The notes beneath the pieces were generated by a model. It had not been told where the DNA came from. It did not search any database and worked only from the letters and a program-made list of their open reading frames with translations. The position numbers and the translations under genes are program-made. A DNA stretch of 64,000 nucleotides, taken from assembly GCA_003117195.1 (NCBI GenBank), contig BDSI01000018.1, positions 596,230-660,229 of the forward strand, written 5' to 3'. This DNA is from Eudorina sp. 2006-703-Eu-15 (taxonomy: Eukaryota; Chlorophyta; Chlorophyceae; Chlamydomonadales; Volvocaceae). Of the stretch, positions 57,101-64,000 are shown in pieces. Within the stretch, counting starts at the first letter, position 1. Every line of letters begins with the position of its first letter.

Positions 57101-59851
57101 GTAGAGGCGCTGCCCTTCGGCGTGGAGGGGGGCGTGCTGGCGGAGGAGGGAGCGGAGTCGCCGGAGGCGGCGTCAGCGCTGGCAGATCCGCTGACCTCCC
57201 CGAGCAGCGGCGTCTCCCCAGGGGATCCTGTGGCGGCGCTGGATGCCCTGGAGGTGAGCGGGGGAGGGACCCTGAGGGGGGAGGGGCGGAGGGGCGGGGG
57301 CTGCGGGCGACGGACACTGCGCCGGGGGCTCCACAGGCAGGGTCCCCGGCAGGCCCCGGCAGAGACCACCTACAGCGCCGGAGGGTTGCACTCTTTGCAC
57401 CGGTCGTGGTGCCGGGGCTTCAGCTGCTGCTCCAGTTGGAATGGCCGAAGCGGCGCCTTACGGGGCCCGTAGGCCTCCGTGCGTGCGCCGTGTTCGGCGC
57501 CGATGGCCCCGGCACGCATGCGACTGTGGCATGGTTGGTGGGTTGCGGGGATGGACGTGTGTGGGGCATGCTGTGCGGAATCAACGAGGCCTGTTTGCGA
57601 ACTCCTCGTGTCCCCGATATCAAATGGCTGTATCTTTGTCCTTCCGTGCCGCACACAGCACCGCAAGGTCCTGGAGCTGCTGGAGAGCGGCGCCACCGCA
57701 TCCACCGACAGCGCCCTCGCTGACCTGTCCGACGTCATGCCGTCGCCCCTGCTCGCCGGCACATCCCCGCCTCCCCACGGCTCCGGCGCCGGCGCTGGGG
57801 CTGCCGCTGCCAGCAGCATCGGTCGCAACAGCAACGGCAACAGTGGTAGCAATCGGCGTGACGCCAGTGCTGCCAGCAGCAACAGCGGCGGCAGCAGCAG
57901 CAGGAGCAGCAGCAGCACGCGACGTCGGGTGATGCGCCTGGGCCGCGGCGCGACGTGTGGCCCGCCCCGTGCGCTCAGTCGGGGGCATGTCGGCCGTCGC
58001 GTGCGTACAGCGGCGATGGCCACGGCCGATGCGGAAGCGCGCCGGACACCGCCCCCGTCGAGCAGCAGCTACCCACCTTTTTATCACACCAGCCCGGATG
58101 TGCCGGATGAGGATTTGCAGCACCGGCCGCGCCGGCGGGGCAAGCAGCGCAGCACGGTTCCAACGGCCACCGCCGCCGCCGCGGCGGCGCGTGTCGTGTT
58201 GGGGACCGGTCGTGAGGGGCAGTCCCCCGCGGCGGGGGATGTGACTGGGACCGGCGCCGCGTCGGACCAGTTGAGCTGGTCGCAGCAGACCGCGCTGTAC
58301 ACAACGAGCCCGGATGTGCCGGACGCGGAAGTGGAAGGGGCAGGCGAAGTGGCTGAGTCCCAGCCCACACCTGGTCTGGCAAGAGCAGGAAACGAGCGGG
58401 CCCCGGTCGACGGCGGTGAACCGCCGGGTTCTGTCGTACCATCACCATCGGGCGGCGGCCCCAGCGACGAAGGTGAAGCGAAGTCGAGCACGAGGGCGGG
58501 CACCGCTGCGATGCCGATGGCGGCTGCCGTGTGGCCTCCGGCCCCCTCGCCGCCCCCTCCCTTGAGGGCCGACGGCGACAACCGACGGTTACGGTCGCTC
58601 AGCGACGTGGACCGCCAGTTCATCGAGTTTGATACCGTTAGCGGGTGGGACGAGCAGGCACATGACCTGCGCTCCGCGATGCGCAGCACGGTGCCGAAGC
58701 CAGGCCGCGCCACGCAGCCGCAGAAGACGACGCAGCCGCCGGGCGCGCGCGGGGCCAGCAGCTCCCTGCAAGCGCAGACCATCGGTATCCACGGCAGCGG
58801 CGGCGGTGGCGGCGCTGCTGCAGCCGCAGCCGCAGCCGCACCGCTGGGTGGCGGCGGGGGCAGTGGCATCAGCGGGGGCGGCGATGTGGGTCGAAGCGTG
58901 ACTGTCCTGCGGGTGGAATGCGTCCCGTCGCAAACCTACGGCGTCGCGCGGACCGCCGCTGTGCTGGCAGCGGACGGGCAGCTGACGCTGCTGGCGCGGC
59001 CCCCGAGTCCGTCTCCGGAGCGGGTGCGGGCGGCCCTCAAGCTGCTGCACATGGCGCCGGGCACCAGAGACTTCAGGGAGAGCGCGGCGGCCGCGGCGGC
59101 GGCCGCGGCGGACAACGACGAGCGCGAGGCGGTGGCCACTGAGGCGGCCGCCGTGGCGGCGGCCATGGCCGCAGTCGGCACTCCGGGTATGGAGCTGGAG
59201 GCACAGCACCGGCAGCCGTCGCCAGCGATCTCTGTGGACGAGCGGGATCTGCAGCCGGGGCTCCTGCTAGGGCAGGTGGGTGGATGGTGGCATAGCTCCT
59301 TTGGCTTGGAATCCTGATCTGGGTCAGTCCTCAGCACAAACCCGCATGAAACGCGGACAAAATATTATTGCTGACTGGGTTAAGGGTTTGCTGATTTAGG
59401 GTTTGCTGACTGGGTTGAAGGTTTGCTGACAAGGTTTAGGGATTGCTGATTTTCTTCCGCGGGGGCACCGTGAATGGGAAATGGATATGTGTTTTCAGCG
59501 CCCTCATGCGCTGACTGTTGCCCCGACCTTCCCTTCACTTGCGCGCCTACGCCGCATGCAATGGCACTCCCGCAGTCGGAGATCGATCCGGCGGACGTGG
59601 AGGCGGACCCCAACTTTCCGATGGACTCGTCGTGGGCGGATCACCATGACCACCATGACCACCATGACCCGCACGACCCACACGTCGCGCTGGGTCCGAT
59701 GGCGGAGGGGGAGGGCCACATCCTCGGCCTTCAAGGCAACGCGTGGCGGGAGGACTACGACGAGGTGATGGGCCAGATCGTGAACGCACAGCGCTCCGGA
59801 TGGAGTGAGGACGCCGTGAATGGCGCCGTCTTTGACAGCGATGTATACTAA
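54183..59851 (+). CDS. Large low-complexity protein of unknown function (1088 aa, 7 exons)
   Basis: Exons: 54183-54920, 55335-55596, 56229-56353, 56718-56817, 57105-57253, 57659-59275 and 59576-59851. The total is 3267 nt with phases 0,1,0,1,0,0 consistent. The protein is Ala/Gly/Ser/Pro-rich with runs of Pro (about residue 140) and Ala. More ordered parts are GLHPNILVDELAAEASVPYD (exon 2), MAAEAQARKAATAEDLRDAL (exon 3, predicted helix), STYKVYGLPRDDLLRPSHGG (exon 4) and VTVLRVECVPSQTYGVART (exon 6). Exon 6 has two copies of a TSPDVPD motif (YHTSPDVPDEDL and YTTSPDVPDAEV) about 60-70 residues apart. Exon 7 has a His/Asp stretch (DHHDHHDHHDPHDPH) and an acidic end. I do not recognise the family. 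Strong GC bias in third positions supports coding. The start codon is tentative because upstream frames stay open. Confidence 0.72.
55607..55900. repeat. 15-bp GC-rich minisatellite, about 19-20 units, intronic
   Basis: Tandem GGGGCGCCAG(G/C)GTAC units begin 10 bp after the exon 2 donor of the 1088-aa gene. The unit is divisible by three and stop-free in several frames on both strands, creating long spurious frames (TGRQG and LAPRT repeats). Confidence 0.95.
59367..59450. repeat. Imperfect tandem repeat with telomere-like TTTAGGG words
   Basis: Repeats of GGGTTTGCTGA(C/T)T in the last intron of the 1088-aa gene. TTTAGGG words are fortuitous parts of the unit. Confidence 0.75.
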
Positions 59852-60033
59852 GCAGTGACACGCACAGAAAGGCGGGCGGTGAGAAGACCGGCCGAGGTGC
59901 GGGAAACCGTCGAGTAGTTTTGAGGATCTGCTGCAAACTGCAGTTTAGAACGTTGCAGTCAGGTACCGTACTGTATGGCAGCAGTTGGTTGTACAGCTAC
60001 ACTGGCTATGCTAAAATATGTGCTGTTTGATTG

Positions 60034-60038
60034 TGTAA
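60034..60038 (+). terminator. Polyadenylation signal of the 1088-aa gene
   Basis: TGTAA about 183 nt after the stop codon, the typical volvocine signal. Confidence 0.6.
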
Positions 60039-60356
60039 AACCATATCGTTTTGGCTTGTTAGGGCCTTGGTTGCGTGGGCCTTGAGTATCCTGGATGGGG
60101 CCGCGATGGCGGGCTGGCTGCCCATGACAGTCGGTCGGATTTTGAAAGCTCCGGACGCACCGCAATTACAAAGCGCAGTCTGGGCCATGTACAATATTGT
60201 GCCTTCTTGTATATGATGGTATTATCCGTGGACCCTTTGTAAGTTGAGGTTTTGACAAGAGCCAAATCTGGAAATCCCACTTCACCGCGACCGTCACCAA
60301 GAAGGTCATTGCTCTTTGTGATGTTGATGGCACAAGTATGGCGTGAAGATTGCGGT

Positions 60357-60361
60357 TTACA
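60357..60361 (-). terminator. Polyadenylation signal of the NMNAT gene
   Basis: TTACA on plus is TGTAA on minus, about 353 nt beyond the stop. It is convergent with the neighbouring gene's signal, leaving a short shared intergenic region. Confidence 0.55.
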
Positions 60362-60713
60362 GCCTCAAGACGTTCAGGGGCGAGGAAAAGCTGCACCCCT
60401 AGGCTGGGAGATTGAACCCGCGATGTCCTAGGGTTACCTCGACATCGTTCGGGAGCGTGAGATTATGGCTACGTAGCTGCTGAGATGAGGAGTTGAGATC
60501 ACAGTTGATCGATTGAGATTCGCACGCTAGGTTGGTGGCGATTGCTGAACCCTTCACCTCTACGGATGTGCGGGTGAATGGATGAGGTGGGACGTGATGG
60601 GATCCTTAGTTCGCAGGATCAACCGCCTTGGCGCCAACCGATATTGCATGAGCCTACCCCGATCGGGGATGCTGATGGATCGATCTTGCCAATGAACCAA
60701 CTGCCGAAGGACA

Positions 60714-62189
60714 CTACTTGGCTCCGCGATACTGGTCTGTGCCGTACAGACCTTTCTCGTATATGTACGAGAGCACCGGGGCAGGCACCAGGTAACGAAC
60801 AGGCCGTCCAGCCGCGAGCTCTTGCCGAACCTTGGAAGAGCTGGTAGAGTTGCCGACCCTGTCGTACACGAGAAGTATCCGTTCCCGGTTGTCGTACAGC
60901 ACAGTGCCGGGCGTGTTGATCAAGCACTCCAGGTCCGTGCCCTCCCGGGCCACGCACACAACTCCGTGATCCCTCAGGATGACGTCGGGGTCCCGCCAGA
61001 CGCCCGGCACCGCCATGGAGGCCAGCACGTCAGCTCCACATAAGAGCATTGCACGCGGTCCTTGCGGTGTCGGTGCGGGGTCTTGCGTCGGCTTCGGATC
61101 CAGCGCTGGGGATGGTTCGGCTCTGGCTGGCGCTGGTGCCCTAGGCTGCTGGTCCTGTGGCACGGCGCAGCCGGCAGCAGTCGCTGGGCCAGGCCCCCGC
61201 CCATATGCCTGCCTTCCGTCGCTGGCTGTCATGTTGGGGTGCCCGGAGGGACCTCGGTCCGGCTCGGCAGCTGCACCGGATACCCATTGCCTCAGCTCTG
61301 ACTCGACGCGTTGCAACACGGCCAGTGTCCGTGTGTATCCGGGCTGCCTTGCCTCCCAGTCGTACACCATAGTGAGATCCAGCATCGGACTCGGATATGG
61401 CCAAGCCTCACCGGCTCCGTCCATTGGCGGCCGGATAGTCCGGCTGGCCCGGGACTCATCCTCAGCAGCCAGGCGACACATGACTACACGGTCCCTGGCC
61501 GGAGCCAGCCCCGCCTTGCCGTATGCATCGGCGACAGGCGAAAGGTATGCGCCCCAGACGTCGTAGCCCCGCTGCGCACTCAAACGGCGGTGTCACAGTG
61601 TCGGGGCGACACTGGGTTGAGCATTCATGAGAATTCTCGGTGGTCGTTTTTACGGGGTTCTAGGCGTATGCCGCACGATTGCATAAATGACCGCAAACGC
61701 GCGAGCAAGCTGGCCTGCGAAGAAGTCAACATCGCCCCCCAGTCTAAGGATTGCGCAGCACGAGCGAGGGGCATCGTTTCAATGAATTATGACTTATGCA
61801 CTTATCGCTTAACCTCCTCTCCTCGTCTCTGAACCCATTACGGTTCCAACCGCCCACGGTCGTACCCGCATCAAGTCATCACCGGCCAGGTCCACCATAC
61901 GCATGTGCATCACCGTTGGAGGATTGAAGCTGCCGCAACAGACCAGCACGACGGGATTGCGGTGAGACGTTGCGCGAGCCTTGCAGCAGAGCTTATCCTT
62001 CGGCAGCAGCCCCGCATCCCGACTCGCACTCCCCTTGTTGGATATGTCCGTCGGAGATGCACCTTCGTCTGCTGAGGCGTCATTTTTCCATGTGCTCAAA
62101 GCCGCTAATGTTGCGCCGGCCGCAACCGCCGTTAAGCACCAGCCGCGTCTGGTAACGAGTCTATACAGATATTGCCCACCGTGAGACAT
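60714..62189 (-). CDS. NMNAT: Nicotinamide/nicotinate-nucleotide adenylyltransferase (393 aa, 2 exons)
   Basis: Exons on minus: 62189-61866 and 61571-60714, phase 0. The enzyme joins NMN or NaMN to ATP-derived AMP to make NAD or its deamido form. Residues 86-95 carry the nucleotidyltransferase motif GSFNPPTVMH. Exon 2 continues with YLSPVADAYGKAGLAPARDRVVM, as in eukaryotic NMNATs. Near the C-terminus are LLCGADVLASMAVPGVW, HGVVCVAREGTD and the second nucleotide-binding motif STSSSKVR, then VRYLVP...SYIYEKGLY. Unlike human or plant enzymes it has an N-terminal extension of about 78 residues with a hydrophobic stretch (18-34, CLTAVAAGATLAALSTW) and a Pro/Ala/Gln-rich insertion of about 75 residues before LLCGADVL. 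The extension may target a membrane or organelle; this is an inference. Identification is secure. Confidence 0.92.
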
Positions 62190-63528
62190 TGTATAAACTT
62201 TTTAATGATGAGCACAGCGTTTATTTTCCCGATTCATTCAAGCTTGCACAAGCAGCGGCGTATATGATTCGCTCGCCTGCGTTAGGCCCTGGCGTGTTGT
62301 TTGTTCGGTATGCAAACCTGTAGACATGCCAAAACATAGAGCAAAGTCAGGCGTTGTTACACCGTCCTGCGTCCCCAGGGTCGGACGTCGCAGACGCTTC
62401 CGTACCTGCCGAATGAAACAACGAATATTGCCCTCGCAAACGACCGATCATAAACGCGGCAATAAATACCTGCACAATGCGAAATCCTTTCGCGCTATCA
62501 GATGTCAAGCGGGATTTGGTACCGCGACCCGCTGTCATCCCGCGCATACCAGTCCAATCAGCACATTTGTCCTGCGAATTCTTTCCCGCAGAATGCTCCG
62601 ATTTCCGTTACCCTCCAAACCTGCCTGTCCTCCCCATTCCGCAATGTTACTCCGCTCACAGCCGCCAAGAAGTCGACACGGGCAGGATTGTACTGATTGC
62701 CTGCCATTTGCAAAGGCAAACGCAGAAAAGCCCCCGCAGAAAAGACCCCGCGCGCGCGGCCCATCCATCAGCAGGTCAACACGCCCTCGTTACCAAGACG
62801 GCGACCGACCGCCGGTAAGCAATATAGCAAACCAAGCACCAAACGAGGGATCCAGAAAGCGGGTGCTCCTCAAGACATGCTATCGAAGGCGGGACACGGC
62901 ACCGATAGGGAATAGTCCATGTACAGGATAACGGAAATATATGGGAAATTGCACAAGCAGCAATGACGGACCTCTAATAGCGCAGCAGCAACTACGCAGG
63001 GACTGCTTATATAAAATTCCCCCGATGCGTAATTTACCTGCGCGGTCTTGCAGGCAATGCAAGTCACGCCCGCGACTGAATCAATAGGTCAGAACCTTGT
63101 CAGACGGAACACGCACAGCTTGCCGCACCCGAAACGGCGGAGCCCGACGGTTGGGGTTACGAAGTGTGTCTGCAATCGTGCCCCCATCACGGGGGCAGAT
63201 GCGCAAAGCTCAAATGCCTTCCGATGCATTTCAGCGGAAATGTAGTACAGGCATTGGGCTGCTTGTCGCACTGGCAGTTAACGTCCGAAACTCTTCTGAC
63301 AGGCCCGATTTGCCCCGGCCCGAGCCCCCGCCAAGGTACACATCACGTCCTACTGTCGGGATATCTACACGCCATATCAGTAATACCCTGCAGCACTTCA
63401 TCCGCGTTATCCGCGAGCCTCGTCACCGCCCGTCAATACTTGAGACGGCCGCACTTGTCCTGTCCCCGACTATGTATAAATGAATCTTAATCCATTAGGC
63501 AAGGACATCCCCCAGATCTGCGCTAATC
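62190..63528. other. Intergenic region with no recognised gene
   Basis: Upstream of NMNAT and downstream of the partial gene at the right edge. Short frames occur on both strands without splice or domain support. Confidence 0.4.
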
Positions 63529-63828
63529 TCAGGCACCGCATAACAAGCATGCCAATAACCCTCCCTTCCGACGCACTGGCTTCGAGCCCGGCCTCGCCAT
63601 AGGCTCAGCGTTCTCCAAAGAGTGAACGGTCGTCGCGGCCTTGACCGGACCATCGGACAGCTCCGCGTCGTAGTCCTTCTTGCGCTCATCGTGCAACTGC
63701 CCGTCAGAGTCAGTCTTTCCATCTGCGCACCTCCAGACGGCTCCTCGGCTCGTGACCAGCTTAGGATCGACCGACGATGAGCCGTGGCTGCCTCCTGGGT
63801 CGGCGAAGACGGACGCATTAACACCGGC
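63529..63828 (-). CDS. Last exon of an unidentified minus-strand gene (partial)
   Basis: A stop-terminated frame of 99 codons follows a possible acceptor (GTACGTAG before 63828). It reads through GSHGSSSVDPKL, RGAVWRCADGKTDSDGQLHDE and SLENAEPMARPGSKPV to end GGLLACLLCGA. The hydrophilic body with a Cys-containing hydrophobic tip could suit lipid modification, but this is speculative. Upstream exons would lie beyond the window. A competing frame (63495-63824) covers the same bases but looks less protein-like. Confidence 0.4.
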   Translation of the reverse strand, partial: AGVNASVFADPGGSHGSSSVDPKLVTSRGAVWRCADGKTDSDGQLHDERKKDYDAELSDGPVKAATTVHSLENAEPMARPGSKPVRRKGGLLACLLCGA

Positions 63829-64000
63829 CTACGTACATAGACAGGGGCAGTGCGGTGGGGCAGTCAGCAAACACCGTCAAGCGCTGGCTGCTGGTGCGCA
63901 GTCAGACGGGTTACGGAAGGCTCCCCTTCACATGAAACCCAAATGGCGTTCAAACAACAGGACACCTGTCATGGCGTTGGCGTGTTTTAACAAGGCGGTG

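Noticed and set aside
57370..59209. Long minus-strand frames opposite exon 6 of the 1088-aa gene
   Set aside because: GC-rich antisense shadows; only the plus-strand frame connects with the neighbouring exons in phase.
59367..59450. Interstitial telomere repeat
   Set aside because: TTTAGGG words occur only as part of an irregular GGGTTTGCTGA repeat; there is no run of telomere units.

Overview
The window looks like nuclear DNA of a volvocine green alga (Chlamydomonadales; Chlamydomonas, Volvox and relatives). Genes are intron-dense, with GT(G/A)AG(T/C)-type donors and pyrimidine-CAG acceptors. TGTAA, the usual volvocine polyadenylation signal, lies downstream of several genes. Proteins carry Ser-Pro-rich wall-type linkers and long Ala/Gly/Ser runs. 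Retroelements and CA, tetranucleotide and minisatellite repeats are abundant. No bacterial, organellar, rRNA, tRNA or CRISPR features were seen. All gene models were spliced by hand; exon ends, phases and total lengths were checked for consistency.

Layout. 1-2.35 kb is the 3' part of a decayed Ty3/gypsy pol gene. 3.1-47.5 kb is a cluster of secreted scavenger-receptor cysteine-rich (SRCR) protein genes. A (10683 to 3163, minus) and B (17943 to 14070, minus) are one tandemly duplicated pair. C (31479 to 25252, minus), D (40386 to 34662, minus, pseudogene), E (42009 to 47547, plus) and a remnant E' (32.9 kb, plus) derive from a second head-to-tail duplication of about 9.7 kb. Each intact gene encodes a signal peptide, an SRCR domain, a short Pro/Ser linker (always a 57-nt exon) and a second SRCR-like domain.

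The last intron of gene A carries a 2.46-kb insertion bounded by a 22-bp direct repeat. It contains, on the opposite strand, a C2HC zinc-finger gene whose middle exons are tandemly duplicated together with their introns. 5'-truncated non-LTR retrotransposon ends are scattered through introns and flanks. Two families end in GGGGTCCGCTGTAAC followed by (CATT)n or AAT-rich tails; a third ends in (CA)n.

51.9-64 kb is GC-rich ordinary gene space: a probable DnaJ-type CxxCxGxG zinc-finger protein (minus), a 1088-aa low-complexity protein of unknown function (plus), a nicotinamide-nucleotide adenylyltransferase (minus), and the last exon of an unidentified minus-strand gene at the right edge.

The most striking signals are the nested, boundary-truncated zinc-finger gene, its recent exon-plus-intron amplification, and a repeated pattern in which paralogous copies differ by 4-bp tandem duplications. 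That pattern accounts for four of the lesions that disable SRCR gene D.
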